A stretch of DNA of 64,000 nucleotides, taken from Bacteroides sp. Lineage in GTDB: Bacteria > Bacteroidota > Bacteroidia > Bacteroidales > Bacteroidaceae. The notes under the pieces were generated by a model. The model worked only from the letters and a program-made list of their open reading frames with translations. It was not told where the DNA came from and searched no databases. Each line of letters begins with the position of its first letter. Position 1 is the stretch's first letter. Positions 1 through 9,340 of the stretch are shown one piece after another. Made by a program: the position numbers and the translations under genes. Location of the stretch: assembly GCA_021202275.1 (NCBI GenBank), contig JAJQDI010000009.1:310001-374000 (forward strand). The letters are read 5' to 3'.

Positions 1-851
1 TCTTTGAATGATTTCATATATCCCGAGTAGGCCCAGGAATTGATCATCCGGTTCTCATACTGCGAAAAACGATCGACCACGCTCCGGAACACTTCCTGAC
101 CATCTACGGACAGTATGACAGTATGTACACCGTACTTATTCGATGTATTGTCCATATAATCAAAAGCCTTGATCCCCGCGGCGATCTTTCCCCAGGCCTC
201 GATTGTTTTTTTCTGATCCACAGGATAGCTTTTCGCTCCCTGCCGCCCATCCACAACTCCCTCTCCGGGATAGGCCCACAACATATACCCGTCTGCCCGG
301 GGAGGCTTGGTATCCCGGATCCGTTCCATAAAGAAAGGGAGCGGATCTATATAATCATCTGTGGCACTTTCAAACATATCCAGATGCAGGTGCGGTCCGA
401 AAGAATAACCGGTATTGCCACTCCAGGCTATCTGCTCTCCCTTGCGTACCCGATATTCGTTTGGTTCAGGAACGATCTCTACTTCCCAGCTTTCCTCTTC
501 GTACTGGAGTGCCTTTACGCGCCCGGCGATCGGAGAAACAAATCCCGAAAGATGACGATTGATCGTCCAGTATCCGTTGTCGTAAGTTACATCCAGTACA
601 TACCCGGAACCATGGGTCACCCGGATCCGGGAGATATACCCATCGGCCAGGGCAAGCACTTTCTTTCCGGACACCCCGTCTGTCTTGAAATCCAGACCTC
701 CATGAAAATGATTGGCACGGATCTCTCCGAAGTTGCCACTCAGACTCAATGGAAAATCAAAAGGGGGGCCAAACACAACCTCCGGTTGTTCCTGAGCCAG
801 CACACTTCTTCCCAGGAAGGCTAATATAAGTAGAAGATAGATCCTTATCAT
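1..851 (-). CDS. M23 family metallopeptidase (LytM-type), 3' end outside window
   Basis: About 283 N-terminal residues are visible; the gene runs off the left edge. It starts with a signal peptide (hydrophobic residues 5-17, cleavage near the Ala-Gln at 19-20), so it acts in the periplasm or at the surface. LytM zinc-site motifs are present: H50-x3-D54 in a HFHGGLD context and the H-L-H of GPHLHLD at 154-156, with a further His at 100. Family members cut peptide crosslinks of peptidoglycan or act as division and envelope factors. The roughly 100 residues after the peptidase core are not recognised. The start is the only ATG followed by a signal peptide. It is transcribed divergently from alanine dehydrogenase. 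The M23 call is firm; the physiological substrate is inferred. Confidence 0.88.
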   Translation of the reverse strand, partial: MIRIYLLLILAFLGRSVLAQEQPEVVFGPPFDFPLSLSGNFGEIRANHFHGGLDFKTDGVSGKKVLALADGYISRIRVTHGSGYVLDVTYDNGYWTINRHLSGFVSPIAGRVKALQYEEESWEVEIVPEPNEYRVRKGEQIAWSGNTGYSFGPHLHLDMFESATDDYIDPLPFFMERIRDTKPPRADGYMLWAYPGEGVVDGRQGAKSYPVDQKKTIEAWGKIAAGIKAFDYMDNTSNKYGVHTVILSVDGQEVFRSVVDRFSQYENRMINSWAYSGYMKSFK

Positions 852-1151
852 ATTCTTGCTTTTTGACGATAGCAGGCAAAAATACACCTTTATTACTACA
901 AATAAAAGTAACCCAGGGTATTTTTTATCCCTGCTTTCCGCCTTCGGCCCAACGTTCCATCCTTCATAAAAAATGGTTAGCATCCGGCAGCCAAATGATT
1001 CAATTTTTCTGTTTCACAGACACTGGACTTACAATTGGAAACATTTCTAAAAAAATGCATATATTCCGAAATAAAAACCACCCCATGAATGACAATGAAA
1101 AGAGAAAATATGTATCTTGCACCATGTTTAACCCCTTAAATGAAGAGCAAT

Positions 1152-2258
1152 ATGATAATTGGAGTTCCTAAAGAGATCAAGAACAATGAAAATCGTGTAG
1201 GCATGACCCCTGCCGGCGTAGCAGAACTTGTTAAGAAAGGTCATACTGTCTATATCCAGCACCTGGCCGGAAACAACAGTGGTTTTTCCGATGAGGCCTA
1301 TACAGCCGCCGGTGCGCAGATACTACCTACTATAGAAGATATATATGCCCGGGCAGAGATGATCGTGAAGGTCAAAGAACCGATCGCGCAGGAATATCCT
1401 CTGATCCGCAAAGGACAGCTTTTATTTACCTATTTTCATTTTGCTTCGGACCGCGTACTGACAGAAGCGATGATAGCAGCCGGAGCCGTATGTCTGGCGT
1501 ACGAAACCGTAGAGAAACCAGACCGGTCTCTTCCCCTGCTCATTCCCATGAGTGAAGTGGCAGGACGTATGTCTACCCAGGAAGGAGCCCGTTTCCTGGA
1601 GAAGCCACAGGGAGGAAAAGGTATCCTGCTGGGTGGAGTACCCGGAGTAAAACCCGCTAAAGTACTGATCCTGGGAGGAGGAGTGGTAGGTACACATGCC
1701 GCGCTCATGGCCGCGGGATTGGGTGCGGAGGTAACTATCACCGACATATCTATTCCTCGGCTGCGCTACCTGAGCGAAATACTACCCAAAAACGTAAAGA
1801 CACTTTATTCTTCTCACCACAATATAGCATCAGAATTGCCCGTTACCGATCTGGTCATTGGCTCTGTCCTGATCCCGGGCAACAAAGCCCCTCACCTGAT
1901 CACTAAAGAAATGCTGAAACTGATGCAACCCGGTACGGTGCTGGTGGACGTGGCCATCGACCAGGGAGGCTGTTTCGAGACATCCCATCCGACCACACAC
2001 AGCGACCCGACATACGTTGTGGATGGAATTGTACACTATGCCGTTGCTAATATACCGGGAGCAGTTCCCTATACCTCTACTCTGGCACTGACCAACGCCA
2101 CACTCCCTTATACCCTGGCACTGGCAGACAAAGGATGGCAGAACGCTTGCCGGGAAGATGCCTCCCTGGCATTGGGTCTGAATGTGGTGGAAGGAAAAGT
2201 CACATACAAAGCGGTTGCTGATGTATTTGATCTTCCCTATGAACCTGCGGTTTACTAA
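1152..2258 (+). CDS. ald: Alanine dehydrogenase
   Basis: Catalyses NAD-dependent reversible oxidative deamination of L-alanine to pyruvate and ammonium in the cytoplasm. The protein of about 368 residues matches the family length. The N-terminus MIIGVPKEIKNNENRVGMTP is the classic substrate-domain start, and the Rossmann motif GGGVVGTHAA follows in the middle of the protein. I chose the ATG at 1152 because MIIGVPKE is the usual family start; an in-frame ATG at 1140 would add four residues. The upstream 300 bp, divergent from the M23 peptidase, hold no gene; a poor match to the Bacteroidetes -7 box (TATCTTGC, 1113-1120) is the only promoter candidate. The gene appears monocistronic. Confidence 0.95.
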   Translation: MIIGVPKEIKNNENRVGMTPAGVAELVKKGHTVYIQHLAGNNSGFSDEAYTAAGAQILPTIEDIYARAEMIVKVKEPIAQEYPLIRKGQLLFTYFHFASDRVLTEAMIAAGAVCLAYETVEKPDRSLPLLIPMSEVAGRMSTQEGARFLEKPQGGKGILLGGVPGVKPAKVLILGGGVVGTHAALMAAGLGAEVTITDISIPRLRYLSEILPKNVKTLYSSHHNIASELPVTDLVIGSVLIPGNKAPHLITKEMLKLMQPGTVLVDVAIDQGGCFETSHPTTHSDPTYVVDGIVHYAVANIPGAVPYTSTLALTNATLPYTLALADKGWQNACREDASLALGLNVVEGKVTYKAVADVFDLPYEPAVY

Positions 2259-2502
2259 ACGGAACAGAAACGTCCTATAACCATAGAGGAAAGGCTGCCT
2301 GAACCGACCTGTCCCCCCATGTTTTTTGAACAACCGTTAGAGTACAGTTCAGTGCCGGCAGCCTCTTTAACTTTTGCAGCTAATAAAACATAAATTTCTT
2401 ATCCGGATCCGGAGAAACGCTTTCATGAAGAGGTCTGCGTCTGAACCAATCTATTCTCCCTATTGTTGTATGAAAACGAAACAAGTTTTTATTCAATAAT
2501 AA

Positions 2503-2697
2503 ATGAGTATGGAAAATAAGAAACAAGAATCTCCGGAATTGAATTCTCAGGAGTCGCCCAGAGAAATGCCACAAAGAAAGCCTAATGAAGTTCCGGATAT
2601 GCCCGGACAGGAAAAACCGAACCAGCAACCGGAAGAGCCAACTGCGAAAAAATGGAGTGATATATCCGATCCGGATATTTCAGATGGCGTATGCTGA
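2503..2697 (+). CDS. Small hydrophilic Pro/Glu/Gln-rich protein, hypothetical
   Basis: A 64-residue frame rich in Pro, Glu, Gln and Lys, with repeated E-x-P and Q-x-P motifs (for example PREMPQRKPNEVPDMPGQEKP), ending in a short acidic DPDISDG stretch and a terminal Cys. It has no signal peptide, membrane segment or recognisable domain and is probably disordered. The second ATG (2509) is an equally good start. In favour of a real gene are the non-random composition and the strong hairpin at 2791-2826 after it. Against it, the gene is short and an antisense frame overlaps. No function can be assigned. Confidence 0.5.
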   Translation: MSMENKKQESPELNSQESPREMPQRKPNEVPDMPGQEKPNQQPEEPTAKKWSDISDPDISDGVC

Positions 2698-2790
2698 ACA
2701 GCAAACAAGTATAATCAGCCAGACAGACAGTGTTTGCTGAGACTGTAAAACCTGTTATGAAAGAGTTTAAACAACTCATTCCATACAGAT

Positions 2791-2826
2791 GTTCCTCTTT
2801 TCTATGATGATATAGAAAAGAGGAAC
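2791..2826. terminator. Perfect 15-bp stem hairpin, likely bidirectional terminator
   Basis: The arms 2791-2805 (starting GTTCCTCTTTTC) and 2812-2826 are perfectly complementary, with a 6-nt loop GATGAT. T-rich sequence follows within about 25 bp. It lies about 95 bp after the small Pro-rich frame. Confidence 0.6.
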
Positions 2827-3808
2827 ATTCGTTTATACCTTTTCTTCTTTTTTGTGAAAGATAAAAAAGGGAAAAAGTAAGAAATAAAATATTCCTACCT
2901 CTTTCCCTTCAAAAACTTATTCCTGTTACCTATCTTCCCAAATACATCAATTTACTAATATAAAACTTATGTTTGTGTTGTAACGGTATCCATAGTTTCT
3001 CACGAAACTTTACATAGGATCACAAATAAGCTTTTGTATGCAAAAGAATTACAGACTCCAATAGATACCCGCCTGTAAAGTCTGAATGAGATCCCTATTC
3101 TCCCTGATAGATAACCAAACGTTCACCCAGTTTATTCTGAATGATACGCAATCCCTTCGCGCGATCAAATGATTGGAAGTAATAACAAACCACCAACCCC
3201 AAATAATCAATAGCATCCCTACGACTCCTGCTGCATCTAAAATAATATGTCGTTTTTATAAATGGAATTTTTACATATATATTATACTTTTAGCCTCTCA
3301 GGCATCACTTATTTAATTATTTATCAAGCAAATATATAAATACGCCCAAGCAACACAGTATACATATACTGCACAAAGATATATATTAAGTTCAGAATTA
3401 CAAATTTCTGTTTTTATATTTTAGCTTACGGCTTCCGTAAAATGAGATCAGTAATCTATTGCGAATATCAGTTTGATCAGATCTCACCACTTATAATCAG
3501 AAAGTTACAACACTGTCCATAGGAGTAGGTAACGAGTTGAAAACGGTTCTTTCAGCTGCCCTTTGTCTCGTTTTACATGCATCAGATAATTTTCTCACAA
3601 GATACATAAGAAGTTTATTTTTCATATATGTAGAGAAAATAGGTATGAATGCGAGCCTGACAAAAGTTTTTAAAGAGGAGAATGTTATTCTGATGCTCTG
3701 TTATATACTACAAGTGGTCCGGCATTCACGATGTACCGATGAATCCATAAAAAAGGATATTAGCATGTAATTTACGAATACCCTCTTCATGGATTCACCT
3801 ATGATTTT
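2827..3808. other. Gene-poor AT-rich intergenic region
   Basis: Almost 1 kb between the hairpin and the alcohol dehydrogenase with no gene I can support. A 77-residue plus-strand frame (3537-3770) lacks a recognisable domain and an upstream promoter. On the minus strand, a frame without start codon ends at about 3095 and reads ...FDRAKGLRIIQNKLGERL..., which has protein-like composition and could be a decayed fragment, but I cannot place it in a family. A 9-bp inverted repeat (3740-3748 and 3789-3797, TGAATCCAT) lies just beyond the dehydrogenase stop codon and may be part of its terminator. Confidence 0.5.
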
Positions 3809-4969
3809 CTATAGTTTACTCATATCTATTACATAGCGGAACTGCACCTCTCCGGCTTCAATTTTATCATACGCCTCTGTAATCTGAGCCGGGGTAATCA
3901 CCTCTATTTCCGGATAGATCCCTTTTTCTACCGAGTAATTTATCATCTCTTGTGTTTCCGGTATTCCTCCAATATGGGTATTATAAACTCTTCGGCAACC
4001 GCTCAATAATCCTGTATCAATAGAAGGGTATTCGCCGGCCGGAGGCATACCTGCCTGTATAAGGTGTCCATCGACTTTAAGCATACGGATATACATTTCC
4101 ATATCATAATTATAAGGAATAGTAGTCAGGATCACATCAAATGAGTTACTAAGTCCTTCGAGTTGTCCGGGGTCGTTGACATTTACATATCTGACCGCTC
4201 CCATATCCATAGCTACTTGTCTTTTACTTTCTGTAATATCAAATACAGTTACATCTGCTCCGAACGATACGGCATACTGAACGGCTACGTGACCCAATCC
4301 ACCGAAACCAGCTATCGCAACTTTATCTCCGGCTTTTACCTGGGCTGTACGCAAGGGTGAATAGGTGGTGATACCTGCACAAAGAAGGGGAGCCACTTTG
4401 TCCAGGGGAGTACCTTCGGGAAGTTGGATGCCAAATCTTTCCGATACGACAATGTTACTGGAATAACCTCCCATTGTAATAGCCCCATCATGGAAAGAAT
4501 CACGACTATTGTAGGTATAGGTCTTCAGACCATTGTCACAATATTGCTCTTCTCCACGGAGACAATGTTCACATACACCGCAGGAGTTTACCATACAGCC
4601 TACTCCGGCATAATCGCCTGCTTTAAATTTAGTGACATTCTTTCCCACTTCCACGACTCGTCCGGCGATTTCATGTCCAGGTACTACGGGATAAGAGGGT
4701 GTTCCCCAATGTGCTTTAACGGTATGTATATCGCTGTGACAGATGCCGGAATAGAGGATTTCGATAAGTATATCATTGTCACCGACAGCATGTCGTTCAA
4801 AATTATAAGGTATAAATTGTGCGTCCGCATCCATAGAAGCCATTCCCTGTGATTGCACAGGCTCACCGTGTGAATGGTTCGGATGCTGGTGTTGAGCATG
4901 TACATTCAGACACATACCTGTAAAGATTAAAATTGGTATTAAAAAATAGGTTCTCGTCTCTTTTTTCAT
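3809..4969 (-). CDS. Zinc-dependent NAD(P) alcohol dehydrogenase (YahK/CAD-like) with N-terminal signal peptide
   Basis: Medium-chain dehydrogenase/reductase, 386 residues, that would interconvert aldehydes and alcohols. Catalytic zinc ligands appear in GICHSD and PGHE; structural zinc cysteines in CGVCEHCLRGEEQYC; the cofactor motif is GFGGLGHVAVQYA. Unusually, the first 26 residues look like a Sec signal peptide (KKETRTYFLIPILIF.., cleavage after HAQ), followed by a His-rich linker HQHPNHSHGE before the enzyme domain. The family is normally cytosolic and needs NAD(P)H. A cytosolic form could start at Met43 or Met46, just before the catalytic domain. It lies downstream of the acetyltransferase (48 bp gap) and rhodanese genes, so probably one operon. 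The enzyme class is certain; location and substrate are not. Confidence 0.9.
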   Translation of the reverse strand: MKKETRTYFLIPILIFTGMCLNVHAQHQHPNHSHGEPVQSQGMASMDADAQFIPYNFERHAVGDNDILIEILYSGICHSDIHTVKAHWGTPSYPVVPGHEIAGRVVEVGKNVTKFKAGDYAGVGCMVNSCGVCEHCLRGEEQYCDNGLKTYTYNSRDSFHDGAITMGGYSSNIVVSERFGIQLPEGTPLDKVAPLLCAGITTYSPLRTAQVKAGDKVAIAGFGGLGHVAVQYAVSFGADVTVFDITESKRQVAMDMGAVRYVNVNDPGQLEGLSNSFDVILTTIPYNYDMEMYIRMLKVDGHLIQAGMPPAGEYPSIDTGLLSGCRRVYNTHIGGIPETQEMINYSVEKGIYPEIEVITPAQITEAYDKIEAGEVQFRYVIDMSKL

Positions 4970-5017
4970 ACTGTTTCTTTTTTCGTTTTATAATTTTCCT
5001 TTTGTAAATACTTATTT

Positions 5018-5581
5018 CTATGACGGGTTGTCTATGTATTTAATGATCTTTGCCGGATTACCTGCGACAAGGGCATTGTCGGGCACATCCCGGTTCACTA
5101 CTGAACCGGCACCTATTATTGCATTTTTGCCGATAGTGACCCCCATCAGAACTACAGAGTTTCCTCCTATCCATACATTATCTCCTATGGTGATGGGCTG
5201 TGCTATACCCAGCATATCGATTCTTCCCTGTGCCTGCATGGGATGGGCTACAGCAAAGATACCTACGTGGGGACCCAACCAGCAATTATTACCGATAGTG
5301 ACTTTTGCCATATCGAGTATGGTCACATTATAATTGGTCAGGAAATGATCCCCTACATGGATATTCATTCCCAGATCACAAAGGAAGCCGGGTTTGATCA
5401 TCAGGTTTGTACCTGCTGAACCGAGAAGCTCCCGAAGAATTTCGTCCTGTTTCTCTTCTTCTGCCACAGAAGTGTATTTCAACTTTTCGAGCAACAGAAG
5501 GGCACGCTGATGGATTTTCTGTAATTCGGGATCGTCCATTCGATAGGGCAGCCCATTTTGAAGTTTTTCGATTTCTGTCAT
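5018..5581 (-). CDS. Maltose/galactoside O-acetyltransferase family (left-handed beta-helix)
   Basis: A 187-residue hexapeptide-repeat acetyltransferase of the Maa/LacA type, which transfers acetyl from acetyl-CoA to a sugar hydroxyl in the cytoplasm. The N-terminal Mac domain ([15 protein letters not shown]) is followed by imperfect hexapeptide repeats from about residue 75, including the His-containing VAHPM segment and the C-terminal [19 protein letters not shown] signature of this family. Its start overlaps the stop of the rhodanese gene by 4 bp (ATGA), showing translational coupling; alcohol dehydrogenase follows after 48 bp. The true acceptor is unknown. Family assignment is firm. Confidence 0.92.
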   Translation of the reverse strand: MTEIEKLQNGLPYRMDDPELQKIHQRALLLLEKLKYTSVAEEEKQDEILRELLGSAGTNLMIKPGFLCDLGMNIHVGDHFLTNYNVTILDMAKVTIGNNCWLGPHVGIFAVAHPMQAQGRIDMLGIAQPITIGDNVWIGGNSVVLMGVTIGKNAIIGAGSVVNRDVPDNALVAGNPAKIIKYIDNPS

Positions 5582-6030
5582 TGGATTTGCTTATTATTTT
5601 TATGCCATTGATTATATTCTTCAAAGGGAGGTGCACCGGCGATATAAGAAATTCCGGGAATATCAGGGCGTAATTCTTTCACACGGCGGTAGGCTCCGGA
5701 CACAGTGACTCCCCGCCGACAGTGCAGGATAATGGGTCTGCCTTCGGGAAGTTCACGATACAATTTATCGGCTTCCGCAGCTGATATATTCTCAATAGGT
5801 ATGTTTATAGCCCTCACAAAATGAACACGATCATAGTGAGTGAGTGAAGCCACATCCACAATAACAAGATTGTCTGTTACTTTCATGTAAATAAGTGCCT
5901 CTTCCGGAGTCATAGCTCCTGAATCCTTTACAGGAGGGTTATCACCGGAAGGATCCTCTTCCGCCTCACAACTTGTATACCCAGTCAGAAAAGCAGTAAG
6001 GAACATAACCTTTAAAATACTTGTTTTCAT
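5578..6030 (-). CDS. Rhodanese-domain lipoprotein
   Basis: A 150-residue protein with a lipoprotein-type signal peptide (hydrophobic [13 protein letters not shown], predicted lipidated Cys21), so it is probably anchored in the periplasm. Residues about 40-140 form a single rhodanese domain. The active-site loop H-C-R-R-G-V-T carries the expected persulfide Cys, followed by the helix [10 protein letters not shown]. Single-domain rhodaneses carry sulfane sulfur or act in thiol redox control. It is the first gene of the likely rhodanese-acetyltransferase-dehydrogenase operon. The lipobox (YTSC) is loose but typical of Bacteroidetes. Confidence 0.88.
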   Translation of the reverse strand: MKTSILKVMFLTAFLTGYTSCEAEEDPSGDNPPVKDSGAMTPEEALIYMKVTDNLVIVDVASLTHYDRVHFVRAINIPIENISAAEADKLYRELPEGRPIILHCRRGVTVSGAYRRVKELRPDIPGISYIAGAPPFEEYNQWHKNNKQIQ

Positions 6031-6052
6031 TTTCCTGATTTTTATGAATTAA

Positions 6053-6441
6053 TTAGTCTGAACTCGCCTGATCCCAGTTTATCATCGAAGTTCCTGACAG
6101 GAACACATTTTCCCGTTGCAACAGCTCTGACACTTTTTCACCGATAGACAAACAGCATCCTGTGCATCGGGAAAAACCATGTTTCCGGGTAATATTCCCG
6201 CAAATCACAGTTCCTTGCTGTTGTTTAAAATCATTGAACAGTTCCTGAGAAAGAGTAATTGCTTTTTCATTTTCCTGTAGAAATTTCTATACTTACGGAT
6301 TTTGTGGTTCACTTTTTCTTTTAAACTTTTCATCTCCTCTGCTGATAGGGAAGTATGGTCTGTCAGGGCTATTACCAGTTCATCAGCTATCAGAGCAGAG
6401 ACAGATAATACTCCCAATACCGGAATAAGTTCCTTTTTCAT
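6053..6441 (-). pseudogene. Frameshifted small protein gene, CxxC(C)-containing C-terminus
   Basis: Two adjacent minus-strand frames look like one gene. The first (6441 down to about 6287) encodes a hydrophobic N-terminus and the helix LSAEEMKSLKEKVNHKIRK. The second frame (6286-6053) begins KFLQENEKAITLSQELF, continues with GTVICGN and ends with RCTGCCLSIGEKVSELL. Adding one base in the short A run near 6284 joins them into about 129 residues. The GTVIC...C-x2-C-C layout is reminiscent of the C-terminal part of C_GCAxxG_C_C family redox proteins, but the N-terminal half does not match that family, so this is a suggestion only. The tract involved is short, unlike the seven-base tracts elsewhere in the window, so true decay is plausible here. 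Confidence 0.4.
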
Positions 6442-6578
6442 ACAACCTGTATTTTTTAGAATAAAAAAATGCATCATCCAAGTGTGATACTCTGATGATG
6501 CAAATGTACGCTCTCTTTAAGGAGTGCTGTTTTTCTAAGAAATCATTTTGTACTTTTCTGAAAAGTCAATCTATTACT

Positions 6579-7316
6579 TTATCCGATCATCTTTTCAATC
6601 CGGCTCGGGCTTGCCTGTGGTAGTAAACGGGTAAGATGCTCTGTCAACCGTTGTTTCGATTCTTCCGGAGTGTGGTGGGAACAGGAGAGAATTTTTTCTT
6701 TACCGAATAAGGCTTCGGGAGTGGCATACCGGGCAATCCCCCAGCCATAAGGGTCTCCTTGTTTGTTGTACAGGTATTCAAAGTCTGCGACTACGAGCCA
6801 TGTTCCCATTTGCAGACGGGTTACAACAGTTTCATATCCTTCTTTCTTCGGCTTAGCGCGACTGTACAACGCTTTTACTTCTTTTGATTCCCAGGAATCA
6901 AGAGAACAAACTCTCTTTTTATAAGGTTTCTTATACCCGCATAAGGCTTTTATCTCTTTGGATAACAACGATTCATGTTCAACAACCGTTTCATAGATCT
7001 GCCTGTCCATACTTTCAGAAGGGGTATCATAAAGATTGTATACGGAACGCCGGTAGTTTACCAGTTCGGGAAACCATTCCATACTGACAAATCCGGCTTT
7101 CTTTTGAAATAATTTGCCATACGCACAATTTCCTTCCCTCAGAACAGGGCCTTTCCATTCCCACGGGCCTTCCTGCTCATCCGAAAACCATAGTTCGGAC
7201 GGAGTGTGCTCTTCTATGGAAAATCCGGGGATCTCATTCCTAAAGAAAGGAAGAAATCCCATCTCTGCAGCCAGCTTTTCAATGTCGTTACAATGGTTTA
7301 TTTCTTTCATGTTCAT
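6579..7316 (-). CDS. AlkZ-related protein
   Basis: A soluble 245-residue protein. The segments GFLPFFRNEIPGFSIEEHTP, WFSDEQEGPWEWKGP and LSKEIKALCGY resemble the protein family annotated as AlkZ-related, a relative of the AlkZ/YcaQ winged-helix DNA glycosylases. The central YETVVTRLQMGTWLVVADFE and PYGWGIARYATPE blocks fit the same family. No catalytic role is established for the group as far as I know, so function is left open. The start could also be Met3. It lies 7 bp downstream of the AraC regulator gene on the same strand and is probably co-transcribed with it. The assignment rests on remembered family sequence, not on a search. Confidence 0.65.
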   Translation of the reverse strand: MNMKEINHCNDIEKLAAEMGFLPFFRNEIPGFSIEEHTPSELWFSDEQEGPWEWKGPVLREGNCAYGKLFQKKAGFVSMEWFPELVNYRRSVYNLYDTPSESMDRQIYETVVEHESLLSKEIKALCGYKKPYKKRVCSLDSWESKEVKALYSRAKPKKEGYETVVTRLQMGTWLVVADFEYLYNKQGDPYGWGIARYATPEALFGKEKILSCSHHTPEESKQRLTEHLTRLLPQASPSRIEKMIG

Positions 7317-7323
7317 TCCATCT

Positions 7324-8205
7324 TTACATAGCGGTACTGTTTACTAAAGCAGAAGGAGGCAATCCATACTCTTTTTTAAATGCGGTGGAAAAATGAGAGA
7401 GGTTTTTAAATCCTACCTCCAGATAAATATCCGCCGGTTTTCTACCTTCTTTATCCATCAGCGCTTTGGCTTCTTCGAGCCGCCTTTTTATCAACCAGCG
7501 ACCTAGGGTAATCTGAAAGATCGTATAGAAATCTTTCTTGAAGGTGGATAGGCTCCGCCCGGTATAGTGGGCAAATTCTTCGATGGACATATCGCATTTG
7601 TAGTTGTGATTTATAAAATCGGCAAGGTCTATTTTCCACGGTTCGGCAAAGTCGAACAGTACGGTTCCCAATTCCGGTTTAAGTTGGAGCAGCGCAAATA
7701 CGGCTTCTTTCAATTTAACCTCCATCAGGTCTCTGGAAGGATATTGCTGTGCACCAAAATATTGCTCCAGCGAGGTAAAGAGCCCGCTTAGAAAAGGGTG
7801 TTTTTCCAGTAGAATGTAATGTGCTTTAGACACAGCAGGGATAGTGACCAATGGCACAGTGATATTGTTTCCGGCAAGCATCGTTTTGAGAAACGGCATT
7901 CTCAGTTGCAGGAACAATCCTTTAAAAGGTTCACCCCTGGAAGAAGGTTGTTTGATTTTGCGCAACATGTGGTTGCGGTTGAGGAAAAAAGCATCTCCTT
8001 TCTTTAGGTAATATCTTTTCTCTTTAGAGATCAGGGTGAGTTCGCCTGAGCAGATATAGACCAGCATATGCTCATTCACCCGATCTTCACAAAGTTTATC
8101 TTTGTTTACATGGCAACAGAAAAAAGTGTCCATGTAATTGTATATCATTACACCTGATTGAGTATCCATATGTTTCTCCTTGCTGATTGATAACAAAGAT
8201 ATCAT
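7324..8205 (-). CDS. AraC family transcriptional regulator
   Basis: Up to 293 residues; an in-frame ATG at 8169 (Met13, MDTQSG) is an equally good start. The N-terminal half is a cupin-like sensor domain (ELTLISKEKRYYLKKGDAFFL). The last 100 residues hold the two helix-turn-helix units of the AraC family, with SIEEFAHYTGRSLSTFKKDF and the second-helix signature KPADIYLEVGFKNLSHFSTAFKKEYGLPPS. It sits 7 bp upstream of the AlkZ-related gene and 31 bp downstream of the MBL-fold gene, all on one strand, so one transcription unit is likely. The ligand is unknown. Confidence 0.92.
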   Translation of the reverse strand: MISLLSISKEKHMDTQSGVMIYNYMDTFFCCHVNKDKLCEDRVNEHMLVYICSGELTLISKEKRYYLKKGDAFFLNRNHMLRKIKQPSSRGEPFKGLFLQLRMPFLKTMLAGNNITVPLVTIPAVSKAHYILLEKHPFLSGLFTSLEQYFGAQQYPSRDLMEVKLKEAVFALLQLKPELGTVLFDFAEPWKIDLADFINHNYKCDMSIEEFAHYTGRSLSTFKKDFYTIFQITLGRWLIKRRLEEAKALMDKEGRKPADIYLEVGFKNLSHFSTAFKKEYGLPPSALVNSTAM

Positions 8206-8236
8206 TTTTTGCCCGATAATTTTGTTAATCGTTGGT

Positions 8237-9340
8237 TTACCACCATCTGTTTGTTTGTGTTTGTCCGGGGATGACCTTTTGTCCCATGAGTGGGGTAAGT
8301 ATTTCTATAAGGTTTTCCTGTGCCAGTTTATATATTTCTCCGATGGATTCATTCCAGGGATGCAGAGCAAGATCAAATACTCCCCAATGTACAGGCAATA
8401 AAACGCTGGCATGTACATCTTCACAGACTTGTATCACTTCTGCGGGAAAAAGATGGGTATTGGGCCACCCGTCGTTCCATCCGTCTATCTCTACACAGGC
8501 AAGGTCAAAAGGACCATATTTCTCCCCTATTTCCCTGAAATGATCTCCGTATCCGGAGTCTCCGCTCCAGAATATATTTTTCTCTTTTCCCTGGATGGCA
8601 TAGCCTGTCCAGAGGGTTTTGTTACGGTCTGTTTTGCTCCGTCCGGAATAGTGTACCGCAGGAGTTGCTGTGATCTGCAAAGAGGCTATATTCAGGGTTT
8701 GTTCCCATGCCATTTCTACGATCTTTTCTTCAGGGATTCCCCAGCCTTGCAGACGCGCACCTACTCCTGATGGAACAATAAACGTTGTGTTTCTTTTCTT
8801 AAGGTGTCTCATGGTCCGGGCTTCCAGATGGTCATAATGGTCATGTGTAATTAATACAATATCTATATCGGGAAGCTCTTTTCTGTTTATGGGAGAAGCG
8901 GTATATCTCTGAGCAAGTCCGGGAAAAGGTGCTGCATTTTCCAATACAGGGTCGATGAGAATACGCTGTCCGTCCAGTTCTAAAATCAGGGAAGAATGTC
9001 CCAACCAATAAAAAGCGTAGGAGGAAGGAGTGGATGGAAAGTCTTTCCTTGTCAACGGTATTTTTGGCAGGTCATGTGTGGGAGCATGGGGCGACTTTTT
9101 AAAGAAACGAAGGAAACCGGCATCTCCTCCGGTCACTCTTCCGGGATGAAATACTAATTCTTCGGGGCTGACGAACTGGTGGGTATGTATGTCATAAAAC
9201 GAATATTTCCCATATCTTTCTGCACGTTCTGTTTGGGAATAGAGTGAACCTATCTCGATCAGTACATACAGGGCGATAAGAAGTGCGAAAGTGATTATTA
9301 CTCCACAAACGATGAGAATGTTTTTCTTTTTTCTATTCAT
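8237..9340 (-). CDS. Membrane-anchored MBL-fold metal-dependent hydrolase
   Basis: 367 residues. One N-terminal transmembrane segment (ILIVCGVIITFALLIALYVL, residues 9-28) is followed by a metallo-beta-lactamase domain. Metal ligands are visible: THDHYDHLE (HxHxDH, about residues 165-173), a His in the AVHYSGR segment, the GDSGYGDHF aspartate and a late PVHWG histidine. The arrangement resembles the NAPE-PLD/UlaG-like branch (WLGHSSLILELDGQRILIDPV), which acts on lipid phosphodiesters or lactones. Substrate here is unknown. It is the first gene of the minus-strand group with AraC and the AlkZ-related gene. Confidence 0.9.
   Translation of the reverse strand: MNRKKKNILIVCGVIITFALLIALYVLIEIGSLYSQTERAERYGKYSFYDIHTHQFVSPEELVFHPGRVTGGDAGFLRFFKKSPHAPTHDLPKIPLTRKDFPSTPSSYAFYWLGHSSLILELDGQRILIDPVLENAAPFPGLAQRYTASPINRKELPDIDIVLITHDHYDHLEARTMRHLKKRNTTFIVPSGVGARLQGWGIPEEKIVEMAWEQTLNIASLQITATPAVHYSGRSKTDRNKTLWTGYAIQGKEKNIFWSGDSGYGDHFREIGEKYGPFDLACVEIDGWNDGWPNTHLFPAEVIQVCEDVHASVLLPVHWGVFDLALHPWNESIGEIYKLAQENLIEILTPLMGQKVIPGQTQTNRWW

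Noticed and set aside
123..824. 233-codon plus-strand frame at the left end
   Set aside because: It is antisense to the M23 peptidase gene, whose minus-strand frame has a signal peptide and catalytic motifs.
2292..2364. Terminator of ald (AGGCTGCC...GGCAGCCT)
   Set aside because: Arms are only 8 bp with a 57-nt loop; too weak to list as a feature.
3095..3293. Minus-strand frame without start reading ...FDRAKGLRIIQNKLGERL...
   Set aside because: Composition is protein-like but there is no start codon, no family match I recognise, and stops bound it closely; noted only as a possible remnant.
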